Shown: positions 1-12,839 of the stretch, one piece after another | Position numbering within the stretch: position 1 is the first letter of the stretch | How the letters are laid out: the number at the start of each line of letters is the position of its first letter | From: Orbilia blumenaviensis | Lineage: Eukaryota > Ascomycota > Orbiliomycetes > Orbiliales > Orbiliaceae | Direction: 5' to 3' | NCBI GenBank assembly: GCA_036872755.1 | Contig: JAVHNS010000006.1 | Coordinates: 744,001-808,000 of the forward strand | DNA: 64,000 nt | Notes under the pieces: model-generated | Databases searched by the model: none | What the model saw: only the letters and a program-made list of their open reading frames with translations | What the model was told of the DNA's origin: nothing | Made by a program: the position numbers and the translations under genes

Positions 1-144
1 AATGCAACCGCAAATTCAAATTCAAATGGTATTCTAACAGGCTAAGTTCTGACACAACATACACCACCGCCCTAAAATACTCCGATCTATCCATTCTATG
101 AATCAGCATCGCTCTAGTGCCATCTTCTCTAGTTTGCATATTCC

Positions 145-1457
145 TCAAGCTTGTAGCACTCCGTTTTTAAATTCTTTAGCGGTATATTTGACGACTGGAT
201 TCCGTATCTCTTCGACGCATGACACGAGCCGAAGCTCCGCTGCCCTCATGTATCGGGCCCGTTTCAATTGAGCATCGTTTTCATGGTTGTCCTCATCCAA
301 AGACTTTACTTTCTTGTCTCTTTCTATCCCTGTCTTTTTTAGCACTCTGTCCATGCTCGCTAGGACCATCTCGGCTGCTCTCGCCAGTGGCAGGTCTGTG
401 GCAGCCACACTATCTAAGCTCATCCAATTGGATGTCTCGAGTAATCCAGCATCCGCAGCTGCATGTCGAAACCGTGATACTAACAGTGATGCGAACATAT
501 CACCGGTACCGACGAACGGGCCCTGTAGCATAGGAACTGTGATTCCGAACGGCCTGGGCTTGCCTGTCGATGTCATCGATGAGCCGAAACATATATACTC
601 ATTTTTGTTGACAAGAGACTGGACTGAAGATATGATGATATGGGGAGTTTTGAAATCTGTATGAAATTTGCACAGGGCGTTTGAAACGTCCGTTAGAGAT
701 GTTAGTTTAATTCCAGTGAGCCACCTGCAGATCACGTTAGCCCCGGAAACTGGATTTCATTTTTTGTTACAGAGAAAGCTTAGACGTACTCAACCTCATA
801 TTGGTTTGGTGTAATCAAGTCTGCTAGGGGAAGCAGGCTCTTATATATCGGTATCACGGCATCACTAACGTAGAGTTTGCCTGAGTCTCCCATGACAGGA
901 TCAAGTACTATAGGTAGAAACCTGCACTGTTAGCCATCGAAATTTCAAGACGATAATTGAATGTTTCGATGAATCATGACACACCCCAGAAGAACCTTGT
1001 ACCACTCTCCCCGCCCCCTTTCTTCTTCAGATCCTTCGCCACCCTTCCAACAGCCTCTAAGCCCTCAGCGCCGGGGACATACCCCGTCGCCAGCATATCG
1101 AAATCCGCCAGCTCATTGTGCTTCAGCCCTTCATATAAGGCATCAATCTCTGTTGCCGGAATCTTCGTCCCAGCCCATTTCCCGTACCCGGTATGATTTG
1201 AAAACTGAACCGTGTTGAGCGAACACACTTCCAGCCCTAGAAGCTGCATTACAAACGTGGCTACAGTATTTCCGACATAACCAGATACAACCTTGCGAAG
1301 CGAATCCCAGAGTTAGCTTGTTGACGTAATTTATAAAATATATTTTATATGGGGAGTTCGGAATATTACGTACATGACTCGCAATACTAAGTACCCGAGT
1401 TGGCGGGCCATCGGGGCTTGGCGGAACTGCAGGGACCGACTGAATGATGTTGGTCAT
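145..1457 (-). CDS. Pyridoxal kinase (vitamin B6 salvage)
   Basis: ATP-dependent phosphorylation of pyridoxal, pyridoxine or pyridoxamine; cytosolic PfkB/ribokinase-like family (BUD16/PdxK type). Model: exons 1457-1374, 1291-985, 907-790 and 724-145, giving 362 residues with every join in frame. The first exon ends in the 'SIASH' segment and continues as VVSGYVGN after splicing. The second carries '[11 protein letters not shown]', a family signature. Joining exons 2 and 3 restores '[13 protein letters not shown]', and exon 4 carries the glycine-rich [10 protein letters not shown] motif near the anion hole and catalytic Asp. The start at 1457 fits the usual short N-terminus; the open frame extends 20 codons upstream without conserved sequence. 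No operon context. The family call is secure; exact splice ends are inferred by eye. Confidence 0.9.
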
Positions 1458-4400
1458 GACGGTAAGAACTTGACTCGCGGTGAAAGGTATTTGAGGCCGT
1501 CGGGCATATATATCCAATGAAATACGAGTGCGGTATGGCGACGATTGTAAGATGCAAAGTGGTAGTGGACGGGAGTGAAATACAGAGCGGGTGAGTGGGC
1601 TGTTGAGGGTCCACCGGACTTAAAGAAGGGTTAGTGGGGCCTGTCAAAGTTAAGTTAACCTTCTCCGTTTCGCGTTCGCACAAACGTGCAAACTCCATAG
1701 CTCGTCAGCTGTCAAGGTCGCCCTATTCTTATATGATATCACATCAAAGCTATTTGCAGAAGGCTGGTGATAATGAAGAGCTATTATTACAGGAATCTCA
1801 TAGAGTTGAAGGGAATATCAGTCCACTTCAATAACCTGCACCGTGCAGTTTGCGGCAGGAGGTATGCAATGCAGGTCCATTCTCTTGGATTCGGCTTTCC
1901 ACTCGAGTCAGTTGGTGCCAAGACATGCCAGGCACGCACCACGTGACAAAACTCGGACTGATTCTGGTGAGAAGGATGGTAAATGCTGAAGCACCGCCTC
2001 GAAGATATACATCGCGATATTTAGTCGTCGGGTTCAGACAGTAATATAATTCCTAATTTAGGGCCGTGGGGAATTCATGGAATGGAAAGAAATACCCTTT
2101 GCATTTTGACCCAATTGCGGCAAGGTTGCACTGACTTAATTGCAACGCCGCCAACACAAAATCAGGTCCGTCAGTAGCGCTAATCGCTAGTGGTCTTATA
2201 AAAGCAGTGATATATTTGAGTGCTTTTGAATTTCGTCCTCTATAGCTATGTTCTGTGTTTCATATATTCATATGTAATGCGAATAAGCGCGGCTTTAGTG
2301 AAAGTCGGCTTATAGATTTCCGCCTCGATTTAGATTCGCTGACACACATTCCTATGATAATCTCACAGTTGTGGTTAACAGCGTCTGGGAACGAGACTAT
2401 GATCATCTAATGAATACCCAGACATTTTTGGTCGTAAATATTGGAAAATATAGGGGATATTGAACCTTTGAGGATGGTAGAGATTTTGTAAATATTATCA
2501 TTCCGCGAGACCCTGCTGAGTTCATGAGCGGGGTTTTTGCGTTGTGCTCATGCTCGCGCTCGTTAAGATCATGAGATGGATGGAATTTTCAAATAGTAAT
2601 ACTTGTCTCGTGTTGGATAAAACCATTAAAATAATTACTTCCGACGTCGGCTGAGGGAAAGTTGCATGTGAATACTAACTCCAAGTGGCAGCTAATACAA
2701 TAACCGAAAGCATCATAGGCATCGAAAATACTCACAGCACCTTTAGCAACAGCGTGGCACCTACTTAGCTGCATGCCACCATTACTGCCTCCCATCTCAT
2801 AAGTAGAAAGTAATTGACCTTCAATTATGGAGGCGAATGAAATAGTAATGAAAGCTAACTTTTTTCATGGCACTTGCATGTCGCATCGTCTTGCTTTCAT
2901 CTCGTAGCGTCATTGGATCTCGCTATGTTACGAGGTTGAAACATCGCCCGGTGAGGCTTTTGATATGACGGTGTAAACTAGATAGCTGAAGGGAAGTTGA
3001 TGAGAGAAAGATACGCCAATGAGACAATGATGCTTGTAGGAGTGAAGAATTTTCTGATTGAATTGATCCTAAAATTTGAGCCGCTGCCTTTGTGCCGTTA
3101 ACGATACGGAGACATGACTCGAAAGATTTAGACGTAGATGGCGTGCTTGATACAATTATGTAGCCGAATGAACTTGACCTAATGCTTGAGCGCAGGCGTG
3201 AGTATAAATTCATAAAGCTCAATATACTACTATGAGACATTTCATTGTCGTTAAAGTTGTTCTTGATGCCCATAGGATGGGTTCAGCGTTGGAAAGCCTG
3301 GTGCGCTTAGCATACTAGCGTTAATAACGGGGCCATTCAAGGCTGTGTGTGTGATCACAATGCTCATCGTCGGCACTGAGCAACTGCTTTGAGCCTGGAT
3401 TGTGGGGGTGTTGGACGACAAGTACATATGGTATTTTATCAATATATCGTATTCATCGCTATGGTAGAAGAACAATGAGGTACCTAGCTTCAAATTCTCA
3501 CGAGAGGATGATAAAAAAAGTTGGTTCCTTTGTCCTGGGATGAATTTCAAGGCTGAGAAACTTCCAAGGCCGGATCCTTTTGATGTTGACTACCGACCTG
3601 GGGGCCGGGATATCCATACCTGGGCCGCGCCTTGGTGTCACGCGGGGTTGCTGCATAAAATTTGGGGGTCTAATGAGAGTAATCCTTGTGATTTTCATGT
3701 GAAGCAAGTGCTAAGAGATGGAATTTGACACGGATACTTATGTAGATATGGTCGTTTCGTTGAATTTAATTGGTAGGGGAATTCGAAAACCCGAAAATGC
3801 GTTGCTTGGCTCGCTTGGTGTAGACAGTCTATATTGATTTTTGTCGATACCGATTGGGTAAATGCGTTATCTAAGTACATGGGGTTGGAAATATTTCCAT
3901 TTTGGTCGTCTAATTCAAAATGTTTACGCTAATTTGTCAGGAGTCTGCGGTGAGGTAAACCCTTGTGGTGAACGCTCATAATCAGTGGTGGTACAAGGCT
4001 TAATTGACCCTTAAATCCAAACGGAATAGCGTCGGTTAATCAATGCAACTGGGCATCCATCGATATCGATATCTATGCGTTCTACAGGGGTAAGGCTACT
4101 GCTATTTCATGACACTGGGCCGGGCCTACTTACTGTGCACATGTGTGACTGTGATCGAATGGTTTATACTGATTTCGACGTGCGAGGTTTACATTATGAG
4201 GCTAAGCTTCATGAATTCAGGCCGGTGGAATTGAATCGCATAGGCACATATAGCACACTACAATGGCTTACGAGTCGACAACTTAAGGCTTTGAACCCGA
4301 AATTTGTATGATAAATTTATAAATTTTAATGTTTTGAATGCATACTACGGCAATACTTTTAAACACTGACACAATATAGAACGACATATTATTCTCCTAA

Positions 4401-4997
4401 TTTCCCTTCATAGTCACACGAACGAAGATGTTTCTGTGGTTTTAGAACAAGGCTTTGTTTTTGCCGTGAGGCGAGACGGCAAGTACTGTCATCGCGGTTG
4501 GCAGCTTGCGAGTGTCTGGTGAAAAGCCACCTGCATGAAAATCTCGGCACGAGACAAATTCTTACCTAAAGACCGAGATGCATGTTAAGTACTTCCAAAA
4601 TCAAGGTCTGCCGCAAGCGTGGTTTGGGGGGTTTATTATTTTACTGAAGCCCGTGGAAAATTTGTTATAGTTACTAGAAACTACCTGTGAGGCAGAAGCT
4701 GGACGAAGCTTTGGAAGAGACTGGCGGTGTGCAGGGTGTTATAGGCTGTTTATCCAATAAGTAAATGTATTTCACATTACATGTAGCAAACTTTGGATTT
4801 GACGAAAGTTTTTCTTAGTTTCTATTTAGTCTCGGTCCCAGACGCTGTTGACCACACGCTGTTGACCACGCTGTTGACCAGTTTCTATTGATATCTTTTC
4901 CCAAGGCCGTCAAGTTTAAAGTGTAAATTGACAATTGCGCGGGAGCTATGATCTTCCTGAGCCAGTTCAACTAGCTATCGGTATCGAACTCCAGCAA
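1458..4997. other. Gene-poor stretch, 3.5 kb
   Basis: Only short open frames on both strands, none with recognisable domains or convincing splice-linked continuation. A Ser-rich frame on the minus strand (2923-3273) and a 78-codon frame on the plus strand (4075-4311) were examined and not accepted. Base composition is AT-rich. A short direct repeat lies at 4842-4880. Confidence 0.6.
4842..4880. repeat. Short tandem direct repeat, about 3 copies
   Basis: A unit close to acgctgttgaccac is repeated almost head to tail about three times just downstream of the small minus-strand gene at 4998-5328. Seen directly. No function can be assigned. Confidence 0.7.
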
Positions 4998-5328
4998 TTA
5001 GAGCTTATCTTGGACCCTCCGTACAATTTCCTCCACCTGTCCTCGCCCGCCAGCGAGCTCTTCCAGCCCTTTCCGTTGGGAGATTTCAACATGCAAATCT
5101 ATTAACTCCCTTGCAGCAGACAGGATTGTATCCGAATCATCGCTCGTTGATGGCTTGAGAGATGGTGGGAGCAGAGACGGGTCAATTGTGACCAGTGATA
5201 GGGCGTCTCCGGGTTCCTATCTCGCAGTTAGATTGACTATCCAGCTTCATGGTAAGAAACGGGCAACTTACACAAGCCTTGAGGGAGGATAGGTCGGTGA
5301 GAAGTTCTGCAATTGTTATCGGAGGCAT
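4998..5328 (-). CDS. Small unidentified protein, about 91 residues, one intron
   Basis: I do not recognise the family. The ATG at 5328 opens 'MPPITIAELLTDL'. A GTAAGT donor starts an intron at 5271 that ends at 5217 (55 nt, CTAAC branch site, TAG acceptor). Splicing gives an uninterrupted 91-codon frame ending at TAA 4998. The second exon encodes an acidic Ser/Asp stretch followed by a predicted amphipathic helix (ARELIDLHVEISQ...) with heptad-like hydrophobic spacing, ending in charged VRRVQDKL. Size and helical character would suit a subunit of a larger assembly, but that is only an impression. An in-frame ATG 16 codons upstream (5376) is an alternative start. Support comes from the textbook intron and the marked GC rise over its AT-rich flanks. 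Confidence 0.55.
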
Positions 5329-7401
5329 TCTCGCTATGAATCTAGATGTAGACGTCGGAACGTTGGATCTTGACATGTGTCACCTAGGAGCATATGTGCA
5401 TGTCATTGGGGGCGTTGCGCCACAAACTACGCCACAGGCCGGATAATACAACAAATTTCGGTGGTGGACGTTGCAAATGTGTTGGAATGGGTCCGTAAGT
5501 TTTGGTGTATTCTAGTTACGAGCCTGTGTATTCCACCGGCCTCGTCGAGCTTATCTTAATATTTATGTCTAAGTTAATAGGTATGTTGCGAAGTAATAAT
5601 AATAGCCTATAGTTATTTTAAATTGTGCATGGAGTGTGAACATTGACGCAAACACTGAGTGGGATATCTTGGAATAGTTACTGGGTAGCCATTTTTGTAG
5701 ATACCTATTAAGTCTTTTTAATTTCAAATACACATGTACCACGGGACTAACATATAGCTAAGTGGTAACTCATAAAGAGTGTTCTAGTCGGAGAGATCTA
5801 CTATCCTAGAATACAATCTTATATATAATAATCTCGACGCCAGCTATTTAGATCCAGCTAGAACCAAAGAGAGTAACTTAGTCCGTGAATAGGCATGCAT
5901 GTGTCCGGACGTTTATGCGGTCGGGATTCTTGTTAACATCATTGTAAATACGTCTAAGCGGCCTACGAAGCTAGCTCAAAGATAAGAATGCTGTTTGCAT
6001 ATGTATATTTCTACCGACTTAAGTAGGTAGCCAGCCATACCTAGCTAAGACCCTTTTGGATAGCAACATCAGTGGCCAACCTGCACGCGCTAGCTAACCG
6101 CTAAAAAAATCGTTAGTTATGGAAGACATAGCCGAAGTTCTGAACTGATGTTATAAAGTATCTAGACTAGCTACGCATCTTTGTAAATAAATTAATATGC
6201 CAAATATAACTATGGCTAAGTTGATATTGTTTTCGGTTGATAGGCATATATGGTTTTAGTAACCACGTCGGTGCGTTTTAGTAGGCAGTCAGATGTCTGT
6301 AGACTATTCATGGATTCGAACTATACGGTCGTTTTAGAGCATTCCCTACTACGCCGCTTTAATCTACTTATAATAATTAAAATGACCGAGTATTTCATGG
6401 TCGACCGGTTATTGGGAGAGATAAATGTTAAACGGCTGTTGCGAAATAGCAAATGCTCAAGACCAGCATAGAAAATATTGTTGGTCGGCGATGAAATTTA
6501 AAATAGCACAATTAGTAATATAATACTGCAATAGAAAATTAAGAAGGTTAAAAACCCTTTCGTACAATGCAGGAATCTTGTTTACGAAGAATACAAGCGG
6601 TTAAGCTTGGAAATAAAGTATTTAGTGGCCTTCGAGAGGTATCTATGCTGCATGTTGGGATGTTTGGACTCTTAAGTTCCTGAGATACGCAAACGTAAAC
6701 CTTTGTCAACCGAAGTGTTCTAGCCTCCCAAAGTGGCGGTGAAGCAGATCTATTCCTCTTTCCCCGGGTTTCCGTGGATCGATCTCCTCGAATAGCAACT
6801 TCGGAATTTGCCTGCGGAGGGCGGGTGTTTACCTTAGTCTGAGAGCAATTGCATATTGAGGGCGAATACATCTGGTAACCCGACTCGATGATGTCCGGCG
6901 GGTCGCATGTAAGATACCGGATTCAGTGCAACCGGACTGGCCAGTGGCGCGAGTCGTGTTTCCATTTCTGGAGCTGGGCCCTCCCCTGCAGCCGAAACGA
7001 AGCGTTTAGCTCACGCAAGCTAATCCATAACATTATTTATATGTTTCTTCCCCCTCTTTTTTCTTTGTTGTGGAAATAGTACCTTATCTAAATATCTCTA
7101 TCGATTAAAAGATTAAGGGGGTATATTTGCATTGGGGAGACTTTTTTTTGCAGGTGAGGGCTTTGGGAAAACTATTTTGCTCAGAAGCTGGGGGCAAACT
7201 TACGGCTGAACTTTGGGCTGACATTTGCTTGCCTTGCCGGGCTTCACATCTCCAGGGTCCAAAACAACACACAAGCTCCTGAACCACATTCACTTTCATT
7301 CATCCATCACCATTCTCGCTCCATCAACCTTCCAACTTCTACGCTTCACCTCCATACAAACCTAGTATCTCACGCTTCAGCTCCTATTTAAATCTATCAC
7401 C
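5329..7401. other. AT-rich gene-poor stretch upstream of SEC9
   Basis: No supported gene. About 5560-6540 is strongly AT-rich with many tagcta/ctagct words and stops in all frames, compatible with degraded sequence. The last 150 bases (about 7250-7400) are pyrimidine-rich (catcacc/ctccatc tracts), as expected for the promoter and 5' leader of the SEC9 gene. Confidence 0.5.
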
Positions 7402-8572
7402 ATGGGTTGGTTTTCTAAGAAAGAAAAGGTTGCTTCCCCGGACACTGCTCCATCAAACCCCTATGCCCAGGCCCCTCCACCAGCCTACGACTCTGGCAGT
7501 GCTCCAGCTGCTTCCTACGACAATAAATCCGCCAATCTCTACGGTGGTGCCAAAAGCTCTTCCGGTGGAAGCAACCCTTACGGGGGTTCCCAGCAATCCT
7601 CCGAAGACTCCTATGGCGCTTCCATGTATGGGAACAATAGCAAGCCAAGCGGTGGTGCTAACCCATACGGAGGCAACAACTCCAACCCCTATGGCGGTGG
7701 CGCTGCTCAGGACAACGCTTATGGCAAGGGCTCCTATGGATATGGTTCCAGCGGATACTCTGCTGAAAGTGGTTACGACTCTAAGGACCCTTACAGCACC
7801 GGACAGAGCAAGCAAATGACTGCCGAAGAAGAGGAAGAGGAGGATGCCGACGCCCTGAAGTCCCAAATCCGCTTTACTAAACAGGAGTCCGTTGCCTCCA
7901 CCCGCAATGCCCTCCGTGCTGCTGCTAGAGCTGAGGAAGTTGGCCGAGACACTCTCGTCAAACTCGGTGAACAGGGCGAGAAGCTCCACCAGACTGAATT
8001 GAATTTGGACATGGCCAAGAACCACGGTCACCGTGCCGAAGATCAAGCTGCACATTTGAAGAGGTTGAACAGGAGCATGTTCGTCCCTGTCGCCGGGAGC
8101 CCCTTCGGACGCCAGGCTAGGGCTGATAAGGAGGAAGAAAAGATCATGGAACGTCACAGGGTCGCTCGTGAAGAACGAGAGAGAGTCCAGGCTGCTGGGA
8201 TGCAGGGTCAGCAGCAAGTCAAGGGTGGATTGAGGCCAATGGGAGCCCCGGCAATGGCACCAAGGCAGAAGATGAGCTTGGCCGAAAAGGCCAAGTTCCA
8301 GTTCGAAGCTGATGCCGAAGACGATGCTATGGAAGAGGAAATCGACGACAACTTGCACCAGCTCGGAGGTGCTATCGGCAGACTCAACCTTTTGGCCAAG
8401 ACACAAAACCAAGTTGTCCAGGACCAGAACAAGACCATCGAGCGTTTGAACCAGAAGGTAAGCTCTCTAACCGTATCCATCATATTCTTCAAAGATGCTA
8501 ATAGTATTATAGAGCGAGTCTGTCCACCAACAAATCGACCGAAACACCCACCGAATCAACAAGATAAAATAG
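7402..8572 (+). CDS. sec9: SEC9/SNAP-25-type Qbc t-SNARE
   Basis: Plasma-membrane t-SNARE light chain that pairs with Sso1-type syntaxin and Snc-type v-SNARE in exocytosis. Exons 7402-8457 and 8513-8572 (55-nt intron) give 371 residues. The intron must be spliced: the joined C-terminus reads SVHQQIDRNTHRINKIK, the end of the Qc SNARE helix, whereas unspliced sequence gives an unrelated tail. Residues 45-135 are low complexity with repeated NPYGG/YG units (Gly/Asn/Ser/Tyr, prion-like). An acidic run (EEEEEED) precedes the Qb SNARE helix (about 158-222, zero-layer Gln near 191). The Qc helix spans about 305-371. No transmembrane segment, as in the family. In Neurospora and in the Podospora/Cryphonectria equivalents, SEC9 alleles act as allorecognition partners of patatin/NLR genes. 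Confidence 0.93.
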
Positions 8573-9434
8573 ACGGGTTCCGCGGGATCGATTTTGTACA
8601 CTGTGTTGTTCTCTATGTACCCAGACTTGGCCTTGAATCTTGCTACGAATGGAATTGAATATATTGGACCTTGTATTGCTGTGATATTCTGGTGCATTGG
8701 GATGGACATGTTTTTATAGTTTTACCTTGCGCATGCCGTGATTGATTTAATATTTGCGTTTCTGTACACAAGTTAACTCGGAAGCCTGGTTTCTCTTTTC
8801 GGTGCCCGAGATAATTCGTCTTCGTTGCTCTGTCTCGACTGCTACTCCCTTGTTCCGTAGTAAAATATTGCCAGGAAAACGACCATACCAACTGCACTTC
8901 ACAGTATCTGGCATAGGTCTTATATTTTCCTATACGGGTCAATTAATGGCTTTCTTGATGGGATTTACTAGCTAGTCTTCAAAAGCCCATTGGCTGCATT
9001 GAAGCTTAGTATATCGGGGAGCATGTGCGTCCAATCGAGTTTGCAGACCTGCACGTAAGCTAGGCCCCTGAGAATTCTTTGGCAAGCTTGCAAGCCGATT
9101 ACCAAATAATAAAACGACGGCTACCCTTTTATATGGCTCATTACTTAGATACTAAGTGCTTACCTAGGTAAGTAGGTATTTAAGTAAGTAGGTAGCTGCC
9201 CGTGTCTCCATCTGCTGCTACCCGTGTCACCTTCTACCACCACTGCTTCAGGGCTCTATGGCTTGGTATCACGGCGCAACCAACCCCCAAAACGCCCAAC
9301 TTGACCTGGGAGCAGCCATTTGCCAATCTACGACACGAAATAACATTTGACCAACAAATGTGCAACACAAAGCGCAAGGACCGACCACGGCACCTTCACG
9401 AGTGCATAAACCTATCACGACATCATCAAATAAA
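8573..9434. other. Intergenic with TAGGTA microsatellite
   Basis: No gene seen between SEC9 and the tRNA. Bases 9161-9195 contain a degenerate (aag)taggta repeat (taggtaagtaggtatttaag...). Confidence 0.6.
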
Positions 9435-9507
9435 GCTCCTATAGCTCAGTTGGTAGAGCGCGACACTAGTAATGTCGAGGTCTACGGTTCAAATCCGTAT
9501 GGGAGCA
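9435..9507 (+). tRNA. tRNA-Thr (anticodon AGT)
   Basis: A 73-nt cloverleaf: acceptor GCTCCTA pairs with TGGGAGC before discriminator A, D-arm/A-box tagctcagttgg, anticodon stem CGACA/TGTCG with loop CTAGTAA (anticodon AGT, read as IGU), and T-arm/B-box ggttcaaatcc. No intron. A T-run terminator follows within 15 nt. Confidence 0.95.
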
Positions 9508-10269
9508 TCAAATCACCTTCTTTTTGGATCTTTTTTGGTGCTGGGAATCATTCTTTTTGGGTAAATAACCGTGGCGTTCTGGGGTTTTCGAATTTCGGAC
9601 ATCGTGGCTTTATTTTTTTGCGTAGGGGTGTGTGTGGTGTTGGCTAACTGGCTCGAGGCTAGAGTGGAGTTATTGAACCGGGGTAGAGGATCATGCAATC
9701 ATGGGTCTGGCCGGGATATCAATTTTGGCAATTCGGGATGAGGAATTGGATATGTATGTATGCCCTGGATTACTAAGGAACCAAACCTTTTTTCGACGTT
9801 TCGTGGGCTGACGTAGCTTGGAATGGGTGACGTTAAACACCGATGTGGAACCAGATTGCCCAGAATTCGCGTCGGATTGCTGTATTATTCGGTCTGAAAC
9901 TTAACTAGGGTAGCGCAGGTCCACCTCAAGGCGTAAAAGGTCGAGTGATCTGACAGAAGTGCTGTTGTTCCTGAAGTACATTCTGCCAATGGGCGAGGTA
10001 AGGTCCGAGTTTTCGTGGTACGATGCATGGTTCAACATATTCCTCAGCTAACTAGTCTGGACCTGACGCAGGCTACCCATGGGCTGACAAGCGGGCGGAT
10101 TATAGTGCCTTGACCTGAGCGCATTGCTTAGCTTAGCTTGATAGCTGTTGAATTATATAAATCGCAGACGCAACCCTCGGCCTTGCAAACCTCGAACTCC
10201 TAGCGTATGATACATCGCCGTTCTTTTCAGATTAGAATGATAATATAATCGGCCTGCATTATATGGACC
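9508..10269. other. Intergenic, no gene seen
   Basis: Apart from the Pol III T-runs nothing is recognisable. Open frames are short and lack domain signatures. Confidence 0.5.
9521..9536 (+). terminator. RNA polymerase III terminator of tRNA-Thr
   Basis: A run of five T at 9521-9525, then six T at 9531-9536, downstream of the tRNA 3' end. Confidence 0.8.
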
Positions 10270-11999
10270 ATGAGAGGCTCTCAGCATTCCCCGGATGCGC
10301 AGTACATCCAATGCAAGGTCCACCGCAACCTCTCTCACCATTCATTCACGCATTGCCGACCACCTGCCCCGCCTTTATCTCCAATCACGCCGACCGGCCT
10401 CTCCCGCCTCCCCACTGAGCTGCTCCTTCAGATATTTTCGTACCTGTTAACATCATCTACTCCAATTATAATTTCCGACTTCCAAAAGCAAGATGTATCG
10501 TCTACCACATCTTCATACACCAATTTTAAAAATCGACTGGTAAACCACTATATCGGTGCGGCCTCCGGTCTCTTCCTAGCGGATAAGAAGATCAGCGATG
10601 CGGCGTTGACAGTGTTATACTCCTCCAATACATTCATTATCAAGCTCCGCGTGAACTTCACACGGGCATTTCTACTCTCTATCGGTGCGGTCAACCGGTC
10701 AAGGGTTAAGAATATCCAATTCGGAGCTTATTCGAAGTTATCGGCGACTACATGGCAGTATAACTTAAAGCGGGAGTTTGAAAAGCTAGGGAGTGATTTG
10801 CAGGATATGGCAATTCTTAGAGGGGTGGAGTATAAACTGGAGTGGACACATGGGAGGGATTATCCGGTTGGAGATATCGGGGTGAATGAGGTCGTGAAGG
10901 TGGAGCGGAAGGATATTGCAGGTTTTCATAAGAAGTTGCTGAGTGGGTGGGATGATGGACATGGGAATGTGCGGGTTGAGTACGTATTTCTTCCTTGATT
11001 CCTTTAGATAGGTATCATTAGTGCTGACTGTGGTGTAGCGTAATATCGACCTCGTCATCGCCCGCTCCGCCGGTGGTCCAACAACAATTTGGAATACTGT
11101 CACTACCGAACGAAATATTGGAAAAGATCCTATCGTATTGCCATTTGCAACAAGAAGTGCTGCTTTCGGGGCCCCATAACTATTTTTCCACGCTTCACAG
11201 AAACATGGGCGCTGGATCACTAGATGTTATTTTGAAACACCACTCGCCCTGCTTTGGCTACTTCTCGCTTTTCCTAGCATCTCGAAGAATTGGAACGATT
11301 ATGAGGGAGATTATATACGGCCAAACGAAGTTCAGGGTCAGGGATAGAGCGCTGAGCATACTGAGTAGTGTGCTCAACGAACAGGATTTCAATATGATTA
11401 AAGAGGTGGAATTGGTACTGGGAAATCCGAACCAGGAACGGATGAAGTTTGTGGTATTATGCTTAAAGGGGGCGCTCTGGAGGTTTATAAAGAGTGGTAG
11501 TCGGGTAGAAAAAGTTACGGTGAAGGTCGATAGGTTGTCGGTACCTTACTTGGGAACGATAGTACCTCTGCTGCGAGAGTTGAGGAAGAAATGTAACCTC
11601 ACGTTGGTGGAAACCTTGGGAACTGGGGCAGATTTGAAGGTCGGAGATAGCTTTGGGCTCGATATGGGTGCGGAAAACAATATAGAATGGATATTGGACG
11701 ACCAGGGCAAAGCTATTTGGACATGGAGCTGGGCGCAGAACGGGTGGAGGGACTTTGAAGAGGTTGTTGGACGGGAAGAAGGCGAGAGGGATCGGGTGGG
11801 CAAAGTGAATGGACTGAAGGAGAAGAAGAAAAATAAGAAGGGGAAGGAGAAAGTAGAGGAGAAAGTAGAGGACCCCGCGCCCCCTGAAGGATCTCAAAAC
11901 GGCAGGCGTCTTTCTGCTTCAAAGGCTGAAGGGTCAATGATGAGGAGAGTGAGCAAGAGTAAAATTATGCTCAAAAAATGGGTATCGGACCTGCATTGA
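10270..11999 (+). CDS. Protein with two F-box-like motifs (spliced fusion)
   Basis: Exons 10270-10979 and 11039-11999 (59-nt intron: GTACGT donor, CTGAC branch, GTAG acceptor) join in frame to 556 residues. Exon 1 has an F-box-like start, LSRLPTELLLQIFSYL (near residue 40). Exon 2 has a second one, LSLPNEILEKILSYC, just after the junction. F-boxes normally bind Skp1 in SCF ubiquitin ligases; the rest shows no LRR or WD repeats and is fungal-specific. The C-terminus is Lys/Glu-rich (KEKKKNKKGKEK) and ends with a basic Ser-rich tail. If the intron were retained, a stop at 10996 would leave a 242-residue protein. Two separate genes remain possible, but no ATG begins the second half near its F-box, which favours fusion. 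Confidence 0.7.
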
Positions 12000-12839
12000 A
12001 CAGATATACTTTTATTGAGTGCACTAAAGTTAGTTTAGCAGCTACCACTTGACCCTATCTAGGTACTGGTACTTAGGTAGTTATACACAATTGCATCGAG
12101 GAGCTTGGGACTATAGAACTTAGACATAGAGAGTAATACAGCAATGACTCAATAAGATTAGACGAGGACTAGAGGATACAAGTTGATTAACTACGGTCAT
12201 TTAATATCTCACAAAGCTAGGCTTATCAGTCATACTAAAGTATTTAGCTATGGTTCTTGGTGGATATACGGACAACAGATACTTCCTATAGATATCTATA
12301 GCTCTTACGGCTATTCAAGATTCAGTGAACATTTGAGATGACAATACTGAATTTGAATATTTTCTCAAGGCAGTAGATGTCTACAGCTTAGACCTCGAGG
12401 GGCCGAATTTTGGTGTTGAATTCTAATTACCCAATGCGGTTAGCCTTGCGGTCTTCCTGATACAACGGCCACCTCCACGCATCCTCTCGAGCGCCGGTAC
12501 ACGACTCCGAGCCTCATACATGGGGCGTCGACATATTTAAAATCTTCACGGCTACCCATTCAATTGAGCTGGCCATCAACTCAAGTTACACGGCATAATC
12601 ACTGATTGCCCGCCAACAGCTACTCACGTTCATCTGTCACGCGGTGCCACTAGCTGCCAGCTGTCTCTCTGCCCCGGACGACCCGTCCACGCGAAACCAC
12701 TTAGGAGCCCCATAAGACGAAGAGGAAATGCCTCCATCCGAATCTTCACGATTAATTTACCCACTACCATTATCGAATACAATACTGACCTCAGTCCCTA
12801 CAATATCTCCCGGCTAAGGACCCGGAATCTCTTATCGCA
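12000..12839. other. Intergenic and LCL3 promoter region
   Basis: AT-rich, with stops in all frames near 12000-12400. The last 250 bases are C-rich and probably promoter and leader for the next gene. No gene recognised. Confidence 0.5.

Noticed and set aside
2923..3273. Ser-rich 116-codon frame, minus strand
   Set aside because: No recognisable domain, no splice-linked neighbours and no coding-like composition.
6548..6871. 107-codon frame, minus strand
   Set aside because: No domain, irregular composition, lies in AT-rich intergenic DNA upstream of SEC9.
7453..8412. 319-codon open frame on the minus strand under SEC9
   Set aside because: It is the antisense shadow of the low-complexity, Gly/Tyr-rich SEC9 exon, with no domain of its own.
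11463..11897. Minus-strand frame of 144 codons
   Set aside because: Antisense shadow of the double F-box gene; Leu/Phe-rich because it mirrors Lys/Glu codons.
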